Below, one piece after another: positions 27,026-35,739 of a DNA stretch of 39,263 nt. Positions within the stretch are counted from its first letter, which is position 1; every line of letters begins with the position of its first letter. The notes below the pieces were generated by a model that saw only the letters and a list, made by a program, of their open reading frames with translations, ran no database searches and was not told the DNA's origin. A program made the position numbers and the translations under genes. Source of the stretch: Methylobacterium pseudosasicola. GTDB lineage: Bacteria > Pseudomonadota > Alphaproteobacteria > Rhizobiales > Beijerinckiaceae. The stretch covers positions 1-39,263 of the forward strand of contig NZ_FOTK01000045.1 of the NCBI RefSeq assembly GCF_900114535.1, given 5' to 3'.

Positions 27026-28354
27026 TCAGTCGATCCGCCGCCGCGCTGTTTCCGGTGCCGCGAAAGTCGCCACGAGCGTCACGCACGCGAGCGCGATCAG
27101 ATAGGCGGAAATTGGCCAAGTCGCTCCGCCGCTCCGGGCCAGCAAGGCTGCGGCGATCAGCGGTGTGAAGCCGCCGCTCAACGCCGCGCCCACCTGGAAG
27201 CCGAGGGAGGCCCCACTGTAGCGCAAGCGGGCATCGAACAGTTCGGACATCCAGGCCGCCCCTGTTCCGAACATGATGCCCTGGCCGAAGCTCAGGGCCA
27301 CCGCGACGGTCAGGGTGATTATTGTCGGATCGCGCGTGTCGAGGAGCCTGAACATTGGGAACGCGAAGGCGATCGAGAACAGGCAGGCGGCGATGAACAA
27401 CGTCTTGCGCCCGTAGCGGTCAGACAGATAGCCGAAGACGGGGATCGTGAAGAGTTCGATGACGGCGGCGACCAGGATGCCGTTTAGGATTACACCCCGT
27501 GAAAGGCCAAGCTGACCCGTGACGTAAGAGATCGAGAATACGGTGACGACGCTCACGTAAGCGATCTCGGAGACCTTGAGCCCGACAGCCTTCAGGAACA
27601 TGCCGGGATGCTCAGTGAGGATCTCCATGCCCGGCAGCCGCGCCGTCACCGCCTGCTTCTTGATTCGCCGGAACGCGGGCGTTTCATGGAGCCGCAGGCG
27701 GATGAACAGGCCGACCCCGACGAGGGGGGCGCTCGCCAGGAACGGGATGCGCCAGCCCCACGACAGGAACGCCGCCTCGGGCATCAGGCCGGTCAGCGCG
27801 AAGGCGCCGATCGAGAGGATGCCTCCGATCGGGTAGCCGAGCTGGACGACGCTCCCAAAGAACCCACGCCGTTCCGGCGGGACGCTCTCCACCACCATCA
27901 GCACGGCCCCACCCCACTCGCCGCCGATGCCGATGCCCTGGACGAGGCGTAGGGCCACTAGAAGGATCGGCGCCAGGATGCCGATCTGTCCGTAGGTCGG
28001 CAGGCATCCGATCAGGAAAGTACCGATACCCATAATCATCAGGGTCAGCGACAGCATGGCCTTGCGCCCGATCCGGTCGCCGAAATGCCCGAAGACCGCC
28101 CCGCCCAGCGGACGGGCGAGGAACCCGACGGCGTAGGATCCGAACGCTGCGATGGTGCCGACCACGGGGTCGATGCTGGGGAAGAATAGCTTGTTGAAGA
28201 CAAGCGCGCTGGCCGTACCGTAGATCAGGAAGTCGTACCACTCGACGGTAGTCCCGATGACGCTCGACCAGACGATCTGGCGTCTATCGGTGAGCGTGAC
28301 CGCATCCGGCTCGTCGAACCGTGTCGTATCCAGCGGCAGGGCGGCGTCGAGCAT
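27026..28354 (-). CDS. MFS transporter, MHS (metabolite:proton symporter) family
   Basis: A 442-residue inner-membrane carrier with about 12 predicted helices. The N-terminal SVIGTTVEWYDFLIYGTASA stretch and GHFGDRIGRKAML loop are typical of MHS-family symporters such as those for shikimate, ketoglutarate or proline/betaine. The substrate cannot be told. ATG at 28354 (MLDAALPLD) is chosen; an open extension to 28588 runs into the regulator's promoter and has no conserved content. It is divergent from the XRE-cupin regulator (28490), which may control it, and lies downstream of no other gene in the same direction; the ridA operon begins on the same strand after its stop. Confidence 0.9.
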   Translation of the reverse strand: MLDAALPLDTTRFDEPDAVTLTDRRQIVWSSVIGTTVEWYDFLIYGTASALVFNKLFFPSIDPVVGTIAAFGSYAVGFLARPLGGAVFGHFGDRIGRKAMLSLTLMIMGIGTFLIGCLPTYGQIGILAPILLVALRLVQGIGIGGEWGGAVLMVVESVPPERRGFFGSVVQLGYPIGGILSIGAFALTGLMPEAAFLSWGWRIPFLASAPLVGVGLFIRLRLHETPAFRRIKKQAVTARLPGMEILTEHPGMFLKAVGLKVSEIAYVSVVTVFSISYVTGQLGLSRGVILNGILVAAVIELFTIPVFGYLSDRYGRKTLFIAACLFSIAFAFPMFRLLDTRDPTIITLTVAVALSFGQGIMFGTGAAWMSELFDARLRYSGASLGFQVGAALSGGFTPLIAAALLARSGGATWPISAYLIALACVTLVATFAAPETARRRID

Positions 28355-28363
28355 GTGCGGGCA

Positions 28364-28393
28364 TCCACTTTGCAAGATGAATTTCCACTCTGC
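28364..28393. promoter_or_regulatory. Direct repeats in the divergent MHS carrier/XRE regulator promoter
   Basis: TCCACTTTGC (28364-28373) and TCCACTCTGC (28384-28393) differ at one base and start 20 bases apart, about two helical turns, so they face the same side of DNA. They lie just upstream of the carrier start and within the leader region of the regulator, as expected for an autoregulatory operator. Confidence 0.45.
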
Positions 28394-28489
28394 GCGGTAC
28401 AAGCAGCGTGCCAACTGGGACGTTGGTCGTGCGGGCGCCGCCCGGCGCCGTGTGCTAATCACCCCGCAACGACCCCGAGGCGCGCAAGG

Positions 28490-29137
28490 ATGACGCGTCG
28501 GACGGAGGACCGGGACGAAGCGCGCATGACGGTCACGACAGAGGTACGACGGGTTCGGATCGAGGCCGAGGCCCGCTCTCAGATCCAAGTGCTCGCCGAG
28601 GAGATCCGACGCAGACGGAGGGAGCGCGACCTCTCCCTCGAAGCCTTGGCGGCCCTGTCGGGGGTCAGTCGCTCGATGATCTCGAAGATCGAGCGCGGCG
28701 AGGCGGTCCCGTCGACGGCGGTCCTCTCGCGGCTCGCCGAGGCGCTGGGCGTAACTTTCTCGCGGCTGATGGCGCCTGCCACCGAGCTGGAGGTGTTGCT
28801 GATCCCAGCCTCCCGCCAGCCGGTTCTGCGAGACGAGGCATCGGGCTTCCTGCGCCGCTGCCTATCTCCGGTGCTGCCCGGGCGGGGGATCGACTGGGTC
28901 CTCAACACGCTCCCGCCGGGTGCCACCACGGGAGAGTTCGTCGCCCATCGCCGCGGCGTGTCGGAATACATCTTCGTGCTGAAGGGACGCCTCCGCGCCA
29001 CGATCGGCGACCGCGCGGTGGTGGTCGAAGAGGGCGATAGCTTGTATTTTGAGGCCGACGCCGGACACGCTTTCACCAATCTCGGGACGGATGTTTGCCA
29101 GTACTTCTTGGTCATCGATGCGACGCGACTACGGTGA
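28490..29137 (+). CDS. XRE family regulator with C-terminal cupin domain
   Basis: A 215-residue transcription factor. The helix-turn-helix lies at about residues 35-90 (LSLEALAALSGVSRSMISKIERG, split as LSLEALAALSGVS and RSMISKIERG), and a cupin_2 sensor domain at about 140-205 (EFVAHRRGVSEYIFVLKG, then EGDSLYFEADAGHAF). Such proteins usually bind a small ligand in the cupin and control adjacent transport or catabolic genes. ATG 28490 is taken, with GAGG nine bases upstream; ATG 28526 is an alternative. It is divergent from the MHS-family carrier, with direct repeats between them. Confidence 0.9.
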   Translation: MTRRTEDRDEARMTVTTEVRRVRIEAEARSQIQVLAEEIRRRRRERDLSLEALAALSGVSRSMISKIERGEAVPSTAVLSRLAEALGVTFSRLMAPATELEVLLIPASRQPVLRDEASGFLRRCLSPVLPGRGIDWVLNTLPPGATTGEFVAHRRGVSEYIFVLKGRLRATIGDRAVVVEEGDSLYFEADAGHAFTNLGTDVCQYFLVIDATRLR

Positions 29138-29378
29138 GCCTTCACGGGCGTGATTCGGCTTTGACCGGCTGCTTCGCGCCCATGTTGGTTATATGATCGC
29201 ATCGACGTCATTGCCGAAAGCAGACATGCCTTCGCGAGACGTCATTACATTCGCACCGGGGCGCAGGTGGAACCTTCAAGGCTTAAAAGGCTGCAGACCG
29301 ACCTGCCGCATGGTCCGAGAGGGTTCGACTGCCAAGTCTTGGAGCTCGACGAGTGAAAAAATCCCCTCCGCGCGGCAT

Positions 29379-30248
29379 CTACGAGACTGAATCATTCTCG
29401 ATGGCGGCATGAAATGCATCGATGAGGGAGATACGCGCACCCCGCCGATAGAGGATGCCGACCTGCCTGCTATAAGCGCGGTCGCCGACGGCCACTTTTC
29501 GGATGCGGCGCTCCCGGCTCGACTCGAAGCCGTAATCCGGCAGAAGAGAGACGCCGAGGCCCTGCGAGACCAGCACGAGGATAACTTCGGCGGCCTCGAT
29601 TTCGAAGAGTTCCTTCGCGATGATCTTCTTGTCCTGAAGAAACCTCTCCGCGATCCGTCCCGTCGGCGAATTCCTGTACATGCTGATGATCGACGAAGAA
29701 GATAGGCACTCCTCGATTCTGCCAAAGGAGAATTCGGCCGGGTATACCAACGTCAAGGGCTCCTCCCGGATCAGATGCCAGCCGAACTCCTTGGCGATCT
29801 CGAAGGCTGGCCTGACCGTGATGGCGCAGTCGATCGCGCCGTTCTCCAACATGGAGAGAAGCTGGGACGAGGTGCCAGGCACGATCTTGAGGGCAATTTC
29901 CGGGTGATGCTCAGCCATATATCTTAGGGTCGGCGGCACGACCGACATCAGAGCGGTCGAGACCGATCCAATCCGCAGGGTGCCGCTGAGCCGTCCGAGT
30001 TGGGCCACCTGCGTCAGATCCGCGACCCGCCTCAGGATTTCCCGTCCCGCACCGACGACGGCGCGCCCCTCGTCCGTCAGGGTCACAGCGCGCCCGAGAC
30101 GGGTGACAAGCCGGACACCCAACCCCCGTTCGAGAGCCTGAATCTGTTCGGCAACGGCGGCACTCGACAGCCCGATGGCGCGGGCCGCCCCGGCCAGCGA
30201 GCCGGTGTCGGCCACGGCGCAGAGAGTGCTGAGGAAGCGCGTATTCAA
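29379..30248 (-). CDS. LysR family transcriptional regulator
   Basis: A 289-residue LysR-type activator/repressor. The N-terminal winged helix-turn-helix lies at residues 3-60 (GSLAGAARAIGLSSAAVAEQ is the recognition region), followed by a two-lobed ligand-binding domain starting near 90 (GTLRIGSVSTALMS). The only suitable start is TTG at 30248, preceded by CAGG. It is divergent from the RraA-aldolase gene (start 30345), and a perfect T-N11-A palindrome lies at 30261-30277, so it probably regulates itself and the catabolic operon. The inducer is unknown, probably a substrate or intermediate of that operon. Confidence 0.9.
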   Translation of the reverse strand: MNTRFLSTLCAVADTGSLAGAARAIGLSSAAVAEQIQALERGLGVRLVTRLGRAVTLTDEGRAVVGAGREILRRVADLTQVAQLGRLSGTLRIGSVSTALMSVVPPTLRYMAEHHPEIALKIVPGTSSQLLSMLENGAIDCAITVRPAFEIAKEFGWHLIREEPLTLVYPAEFSFGRIEECLSSSSIISMYRNSPTGRIAERFLQDKKIIAKELFEIEAAEVILVLVSQGLGVSLLPDYGFESSRERRIRKVAVGDRAYSRQVGILYRRGARISLIDAFHAAIENDSVS

Positions 30249-30260
30249 GACCTGGAATTT

Positions 30261-30277
30261 CCTGCTCTAGAAGCAGG
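30261..30277. promoter_or_regulatory. LysR-type operator (T-N11-A palindrome)
   Basis: CCTGCT-CTAGA-AGCAGG is an inverted repeat containing T-N11-A, the classic LysR recognition pattern. It lies 13 bases from the LysR start and 68 bases upstream of the RraA-family start, the expected place for divergent control. Confidence 0.6.
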
Positions 30278-30344
30278 GAAAACACGGGTTCTCCTTTGCG
30301 CTCAAGCCCGTACTGTCCTCGATCAAAGAAAATGGAGAAATGCC

Positions 30345-30992
30345 GTGGCGAATGTCAGCCTTAATCCGTCCGCCCCGGCGGTCGATCCGGCCTTGATCGC
30401 CGCCTTCCGCGACGCCACGACGCCATCGATCAGTGACAACCTCGACCGTTTGCCCGGCCTCGTCGGGCTGCGCCCGTTCCATCGCAGCGGCAAGCTCGTC
30501 GGTACGGCCTTCACCGTGCAAGTTCGCTCCGGGGACAACCTCGCCATTCATCAGGCCCTCAACGAGGTCCGCCCCGGCGACGTGCTGATCGTCGCGGGCG
30601 GCGGCGATACTAGCCGGGCGCTCGTGGGCGACATAATGAAGGCCATCGCCGAAAGCCGGGGCTGCGCCGGCTTCGTCATCGACGGCGCGATCCGCGACTC
30701 GGGCGTCTTCGCCTCCTCCGATTTCCCGTGTTACGCGCGGGCAGCGATCCATCGGGGGCCCTACAAGCAGGGGCCCGGGGCGACCAACATACCGGTCTCC
30801 ATCGGCGGCTGGACCGTCAATCCCGGCGATGTGGTGGTGGGCGATGAGGACGGGGTCGTGACCTTCCCGGCCTCGATCGCGCCCTCCTTGCTCGAAGCGG
30901 TGCGCACGCAGGAGCAGCGCGAGGCGGAAGTCATTCAGATGATCCACGCGGGCCGCTACGACGGCCGCTACGGCAAGGTCACCACCGGCTGA
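30345..30992 (+). CDS. RraA family protein (HMG/oxaloacetate aldolase-like)
   Basis: A 215-residue RraA-fold protein. Members of this fold in metabolic operons are metal-dependent aldolases or decarboxylases cleaving 4-hydroxy-4-methyl-2-oxoglutarate-like acids or oxaloacetate; the RNase E regulator function belongs to a subset. Conserved pieces are SISDNLDRL (28-36), GDNLAIHQAL (63-72), the GGGDTSRALVGD loop and the catalytic Arg117-Asp118 (DGAIRDSG). GTG at 30345 is chosen because GGAG lies seven bases upstream; the open frame upstream overlaps the LysR gene antisense. It heads the putative operon with the 2-hydroxyacid dehydrogenase and two MFS carriers; a GC-rich hairpin (31032-31055) stands between it and the dehydrogenase and could tune expression. 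Confidence 0.9.
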   Translation: MANVSLNPSAPAVDPALIAAFRDATTPSISDNLDRLPGLVGLRPFHRSGKLVGTAFTVQVRSGDNLAIHQALNEVRPGDVLIVAGGGDTSRALVGDIMKAIAESRGCAGFVIDGAIRDSGVFASSDFPCYARAAIHRGPYKQGPGATNIPVSIGGWTVNPGDVVVGDEDGVVTFPASIAPSLLEAVRTQEQREAEVIQMIHAGRYDGRYGKVTTG

Positions 30993-31134
30993 GTGAGACG
31001 GTCTCAAGCCACTCGCGGTTTCATCAAGTCGGCCCCCGGCGCGCGCGGCGGGGGCATCCGACCGGCGAGGCCCCCGAAGAGGGGCGCCGGCGATGGTGCC
31101 GATCTGCCCAGTCGAGCGAAGAGGAGACGCCCCC

Positions 31135-32145
31135 ATGAACCCAATCGCGAATCGGATGCGGGTGCTCGTCACGCCGCGGGGCTTCAACCCAGGAGCGCGG
31201 GCCTATCTCGAAGAGCAGGGCTTCGCGGTGCGCCAGCCAGAACTCAACAATACAGACCCCGCGCCCGACACGCTGCCGGACCTCCTGGACGATGTTGACG
31301 GCTGGATCCTCGGAAGCACATTCGTCGGCCACGACCTGATGGCGCGTTTTCCCCGGCTGAAGGTCCTGGCGCGCCGCGGCGTCGGCTTCGAGCAGATTGA
31401 TCATCTCGCCGCTGCGAGACTCGGCAAGGTCGTCACCATTGCCGCCGGCGGCAACAGCCCCTCGGTGGCCGACCACACGATCGGTCTGATGCTCGCGGTG
31501 GCCAAGCGGCTGGCGACTTTCCCACCGTCCCTCCGAACAGGCGACTGGACCTACCGCATTGGCGAGGAACTGACAGGCAGTACGGTCGGCATCGTTGGGC
31601 TCGGACGCATTGGCCGCTGCGTCGCCCGCCGCCTCGGCGGCTTCGACGTCAGGATCCTCGCCACCGACATCGTGCCGGATGACGGTTTTGCCGCCGCCCA
31701 TAGGGTCACGCGGGTGGATCTGGACATGCTGCTGAGCGAGTCGGATTTCGTCACCCTGCACGCGCCTCTCGACGCCTCGACGGCGCAGTTGATCGACAGG
31801 ACCGCCCTGGCCCGGATGAAGCCGGGCGCGATCTTCATCAACACCGCCCGGGGCGGGCTGGTGAACGAACGAGACCTCTACGAGGCGATCGTATCCGGCC
31901 ATATCGCTGGAGCAGGTCTCGACGTTTTCGAGGCCGAGAAGGACCCCGCGGCCAGCAAAGCCGCCAACGCGCTGATCGCACTCGAAAGGGTCGTCGCCAC
32001 GCCGCACACGGCTGCCGCCACCTATGGCGGCCTCGCCCGCACCAACCTGATCGCGGCCAGGACCGTTGTCGACATACTCACCGGCCGATCCCCGCCTGCC
32101 GACTGCATCGTCGCCGACGGCCGTTCTGTGCTGGAGGTGTGCTGA
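31135..32145 (+). CDS. D-isomer-specific 2-hydroxyacid dehydrogenase
   Basis: A 336-residue NAD-dependent dehydrogenase interconverting 2-hydroxy and 2-oxo acids. The Rossmann motif GLGRIG lies at 155-160; catalytic residues are Arg239 (NTARGGLV), Glu268 (DVFEAEKDP) and His291 (TPHTAAATYGG). It belongs to the phosphoglycerate/hydroxypyruvate-dehydrogenase-like group without an ACT domain. The ATG at 31135 has GAGGAG upstream. The next gene, MFS carrier 1, begins one base after its stop, so both are translationally coupled. With the RraA-family aldolase, it probably degrades an imported hydroxy- or sugar-acid to pyruvate-like products; the substrate is inference. Confidence 0.92.
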   Translation: MNPIANRMRVLVTPRGFNPGARAYLEEQGFAVRQPELNNTDPAPDTLPDLLDDVDGWILGSTFVGHDLMARFPRLKVLARRGVGFEQIDHLAAARLGKVVTIAAGGNSPSVADHTIGLMLAVAKRLATFPPSLRTGDWTYRIGEELTGSTVGIVGLGRIGRCVARRLGGFDVRILATDIVPDDGFAAAHRVTRVDLDMLLSESDFVTLHAPLDASTAQLIDRTALARMKPGAIFINTARGGLVNERDLYEAIVSGHIAGAGLDVFEAEKDPAASKAANALIALERVVATPHTAAATYGGLARTNLIAARTVVDILTGRSPPADCIVADGRSVLEVC

Positions 32146-32146
32146 G

Positions 32147-33514
32147 ATGCGTGCCGACCTCGCCCTCGATACCCGCGCCGCGGCTGCGGACCGGCCGGCC
32201 AAAAGCGGTTTCCGCTGGGTCGTACTGACCCTATGCTTCCTCATCTATCTCATTGCGGGGGCCGACCGCGCCAATATCGGCGTCGTCGTGCCCTACATGA
32301 AGAAGGAGTTCGAGCTCTCGAACACTGATATCGGTGCGCTCGCGAGCCTCTTCTACATTGGCTATGCCATCATCCAGGTGCCGTTCAGCCTGATCTATCA
32401 GCGTTTCGGCGTGCGCTGGCCGTTCAGCCTGGCGATGATCGCGACCTCGATTGCAACCTTCTGCATGGGCTTCGCCGGGAGCGCGCTGCAACTCAAAATC
32501 GGCCGCGCCGCCCTGGGCGTCGCCGAGGGACCGATCAACATCGGCATCCTTACTATCATCAACCGCTGGTTCCCACCGCAGGAGAAGGGCACGGCCACCG
32601 GCGTATTCATGGCCTCGATCAAGGCCGCACCGGCGTTGGTACCGCCGCTCTGCGCCTTCATCATCTACCATTTTGGATGGCGCGAAGTGTTCTTCGTCTT
32701 CGCGGTGCCGGGCTTCGCGCTGGCTGCGGCGTGGCTGCTGCTGGTGCGCGATACCCCGCAGGGCAGCCGGTTCGTCTCCGAGGCCGAACTCACACAGATC
32801 GAAACGGGGCCGGGCGCGGCGGCGGGCAAGCCGATGCCGGCGCATAAGGAGATGCCGCTCCTCGATCGGCTGATCCGAGCTCGCATCTGTACGCCGCTCT
32901 CCACTACCCGGGACGTGCTGTGCTCCTGGGACGTCTGGGCCTGCGCGATCGGCTATTTCTTCATGGTCGGCATCGCCTACGCCATCATGACCTGGGTGCC
33001 GACCTACCTTGTCACCGTGAAGAAGTATCCGCTCTTCGCGATGGGCTTTGTCGCCTCGACGCCGTGGATCGGCGCCATCATCGGCAACGTGCTCGGTGGC
33101 CTGATCTCCGACAAGCTCCTCGGCGGCCGGCGCAAGCCGATGATGCTTCTAACCTCGGCGGCCACTATCGTCACGATGTACGGTCTGATCTATTCGCCGG
33201 CCGACCCGTGGCTTCTCGCGCTACTGTTCACCGCAACGGGCCTACTGCTCAACCTCGGCTATTCGACCTTCCTCGTCTACCCGATGGGGTTGACCACCAA
33301 GGAGAAGACCCCGCTGGCGGCCGCGATCGTCAACACCGGCGGCTCGCTCGGTGGCGCCTTCGCGCCCTTCGTCGTCGGTGTGGTGCTCGATTGGGCGAGC
33401 TGGGACGCGGTGTTCCTGTTCCTCGCCTCGACCTCGCTGCTGACCCTCCTCACCGTGGTCAGCATGCGCGAGCCGATCATCCGCGCCGCCGTGGCGGAGT
33501 CCGCACGACGCTGA
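32147..33514 (+). CDS. MFS transporter, anion:cation symporter type, paralogue 1
   Basis: A 455-residue, 12-helix carrier of the ACS branch of the major facilitator superfamily, which takes up sugar acids, tartrate, hydroxy-aromatic acids and the like with a cation. Helix 1 contains the typical ADRANIGVVVPYMKKEF block (residues about 39-54), and a NRWFPPQEKGTATG loop follows helix 4. GGAGGTG precedes the ATG at 32147, overlapping the end of the dehydrogenase, which implies coupled translation. Its closest visible relative is the next gene (33669), sharing order and loops, so a tandem duplication is likely. Confidence 0.92.
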   Translation: MRADLALDTRAAAADRPAKSGFRWVVLTLCFLIYLIAGADRANIGVVVPYMKKEFELSNTDIGALASLFYIGYAIIQVPFSLIYQRFGVRWPFSLAMIATSIATFCMGFAGSALQLKIGRAALGVAEGPINIGILTIINRWFPPQEKGTATGVFMASIKAAPALVPPLCAFIIYHFGWREVFFVFAVPGFALAAAWLLLVRDTPQGSRFVSEAELTQIETGPGAAAGKPMPAHKEMPLLDRLIRARICTPLSTTRDVLCSWDVWACAIGYFFMVGIAYAIMTWVPTYLVTVKKYPLFAMGFVASTPWIGAIIGNVLGGLISDKLLGGRRKPMMLLTSAATIVTMYGLIYSPADPWLLALLFTATGLLLNLGYSTFLVYPMGLTTKEKTPLAAAIVNTGGSLGGAFAPFVVGVVLDWASWDAVFLFLASTSLLTLLTVVSMREPIIRAAVAESARR

Positions 33515-33668
33515 GGCGGAACAGACCGGACGACAGAGAGTGTCCGGGCATGGGCGCCCCGCGTGAGGAAGACCATCATCTGCGGCGACCAAATGATCCC
33601 GTCTGAAGGATCCTGAGCACGATCAACGGGCTCCAACGCTGCGCGGCGCGCTATCGGAGGAAACGGAC

Positions 33669-35045
33669 ATGGCCAAAGGTGCAGCCACGGCGGGGGTGAT
33701 TCCCACGACGGAGCGGATGACCCGGTATCGCTGGGTCGTCATGGGTCTCATCTTCATCGTCTACACCTTGGCAGCGGCCGACCGGGCCAACATCGGCATC
33801 GTGCTCCCCTTCGTGAAGAAGGAATTCGCGATGACCAACACGGAGGCCGGCGCCGTCGTCAGCCTGTTCTTTGTGGGATACTCGGTCATGCAGATCCCCG
33901 CAGGGCTCTTGGTGAAGCGTCTCGGCACGCGGATCGTCTTCCCGATCTTCATGATCCTGACCTCGCTCTTCACGGGAGTCCTGGGCACGACGGGCTCGGC
34001 GCTGGCCATGAAGCTCAATCGGCTCGCCCTCGGTTTTGCCGAGGCACCGCTGCCGGTCACCATGCTCTCGACCATGAACCGGTGGTTCCCAGCCCAGGAG
34101 AAAGGCACTGCGGTCGGCCTCTTCCTCGCGGCCGCCAAGTTCGGTCCCGTCATCGTACCGCCGCTCGGTGCGCTGATCATCGCCACGCTCGGATGGGAGT
34201 ACGTCTTCTTCATCTGCGCGCTACCAGGGTTGGTCTTTGCCGTGCTCTGGTACGTCCTTGTGGTGGACGAGCCGGCCCGCAGCCGCTTCGTATCCCCGGC
34301 CGAGGCGGCTCATATTGGCAGCGGATTCGCGGCCACACCTACCGGCCCCACGCCGTCGACGGCGCCGAGTTCGGCTGGCACGACGCGCTTCGTCCGCCTT
34401 GATCGCGTCATCCGGGGACGGCCGGTCCGCCCCATCGCCACGGCAAAGGAGACGTTCGCCTCCGGCAATATCTGGGGGCTCGCCATCGGCTATCTGATGA
34501 TGACCGGCATCATCAACGTCATCTTCGCTTGGCTGCCGACCTATCTGACCACCGTCAAACACTTCTCGCTGATGAACGTCGGGTTTGTCGCCTCGGCCCC
34601 GTTCGTCGGCGGCGTGCTCGGCAACATCATGGGCGGCCTGTTCTCCGACCGGATCGTCGGCAAGCGGCGCAAGCCGACCATCCTGATCAGCACGGTCTCG
34701 ACCGTGTTCATGATGGTCGCACTCATCCATGCGCCGAACGAACCGGTGACCCTCGCGATCCTTCTGTTCCTCACCGGCTTCCTGCTGAACGTGGGCTACT
34801 CCTCTTTCACGGTCTATCCGGCTGGGCTAACGACGAAGGACGCCTATCCGTTGGCCGTCTCGGTGGTGAATACCGGCGGACAGGCCGGAGGCGCGCTGTT
34901 TCCCTTCCTGACCGGGCTGCTCCTCGACACCTACAGCTGGGATGCCGTTTTCCTGTTCCTCGGCGCCTCGGCGCTCCTGGCGATGGCGGTGATGCTGCTG
35001 GTAGTCGAACCGGTCGAACGCGACGGACCACGGAAAACCCTTTGA
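33669..35045 (+). CDS. MFS transporter, anion:cation symporter type, paralogue 2
   Basis: A 458-residue inner-membrane carrier with the same ACS signatures as the preceding gene: ADRANIGIVLPFVKKEF in helix 1, NRWFPAQEKGTAVG after helix 4, GFVASAPFVGGVLGNIMGG in the C-half, and a VNTGGQAGGALFPF motif. The ATG at 33669 has GGAGGAAA upstream. The gap of 154 bases to the first carrier contains no gene. The central cytosolic loop (about residues 215-250) is Pro/Ser/Thr-rich and differs from paralogue 1, so the pair may have different substrates or regulation. Confidence 0.92.
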   Translation: MAKGAATAGVIPTTERMTRYRWVVMGLIFIVYTLAAADRANIGIVLPFVKKEFAMTNTEAGAVVSLFFVGYSVMQIPAGLLVKRLGTRIVFPIFMILTSLFTGVLGTTGSALAMKLNRLALGFAEAPLPVTMLSTMNRWFPAQEKGTAVGLFLAAAKFGPVIVPPLGALIIATLGWEYVFFICALPGLVFAVLWYVLVVDEPARSRFVSPAEAAHIGSGFAATPTGPTPSTAPSSAGTTRFVRLDRVIRGRPVRPIATAKETFASGNIWGLAIGYLMMTGIINVIFAWLPTYLTTVKHFSLMNVGFVASAPFVGGVLGNIMGGLFSDRIVGKRRKPTILISTVSTVFMMVALIHAPNEPVTLAILLFLTGFLLNVGYSSFTVYPAGLTTKDAYPLAVSVVNTGGQAGGALFPFLTGLLLDTYSWDAVFLFLGASALLAMAVMLLVVEPVERDGPRKTL

Positions 35046-35087
35046 TGCGGGTCCGTCTGACCGACTGTGTTAGGTCGGTAGGAGCAC

Positions 35088-35199
35088 GTCTGCTTTTACG
35101 GCGGCTACTCCCAGAAGCAGACCAGCGGCTTTCGGCCAGACCACGCCATGCTTGATCGCAAGTGGGCGCCTAACCGGCCACTCGGCTTTGTGCCCATCG
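35088..35199 (+). repeat. Dispersed intergenic repeat, copy C
   Basis: About 112 bases related to copies A and B, beginning GTCTGCTTTT with the exact partner AAGCAGAC, then CGGCTTTCGGCCAGACCACG, and ending CGGCTTTGTGCCCATCG. A fragment of a related element in the opposite sense (GGAAGCGGACCTTCG) lies at about 35228-35263. Confidence 0.75.
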
Positions 35200-35322
35200 A
35201 GGATGTTTGGCGGTTTGAGGTTAGGTCCCGGAAGCGGACCTTCGTACGCTGCCGAAAGCCATTCGAACTGAGAAGGCGGCAGGCCTTCTTCCCCTGCAGC
35301 GTGTGCAAACGTGGCACTTGGG

Positions 35323-35738
35323 TTATCCTAGGAAATTCAATCTGTCATTCCCGGGGGTGATCTGTTCAATGGCGCGGCCCGAGATCACGGAAAGCGGCTG
35401 CTCTAATAGAAAGTCGGACGCCCAGTGTGGACGAGCGCCAACAGTCAGGCCTTTGATTAGCAGCCACGACGCTCGTCCTGCGTTCGGCTTGGTCTTCATC
35501 CGCACCAGCCGCCACTCAGCTGTCAGCTTCTTGCTATGTATTTAGAATCTGAATGAGTCTGCGGCGAGAACGGCCACCGCGTCGCCGCCCCGCTCGCAAA
35601 CGCTACGGTCCCACTCCAGCTCAGCGCCCGCCCCGTAAGTGCGCGTCGGGATGACGCCTTCGAACCCGGTGTAGTCAAGGCGATGATCGTCCACCGGCAC
35701 GGCCAGCCGCCGCTCGCTACGAAGCTTAGGCCGCGCAC
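35323..35738 (-). pseudogene. LigD 3'-phosphoesterase domain relic
   Basis: The minus strand shows two pieces of the phosphoesterase domain of the NHEJ DNA ligase LigD. The first, about 35735-35545, reads RRLAVPVDDHRLDYTGFEGV then YGAGAELEWDR. After a stop at about 35546 and a disruption, the second, 35530-35323, reads KKLTAEWRLVRMKTKPN, then WLLIKG and LSVISGRAIEQI. The order and spacing fit LigD, where the domain ends with the phrase preceding the ligase part; here no ligase or polymerase domain remains. It directly abuts the IS5-type transposase relic, so insertion or recombination probably destroyed the gene. Identification is by motif memory only. Confidence 0.65.
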
Positions 35739-35739
35739 A

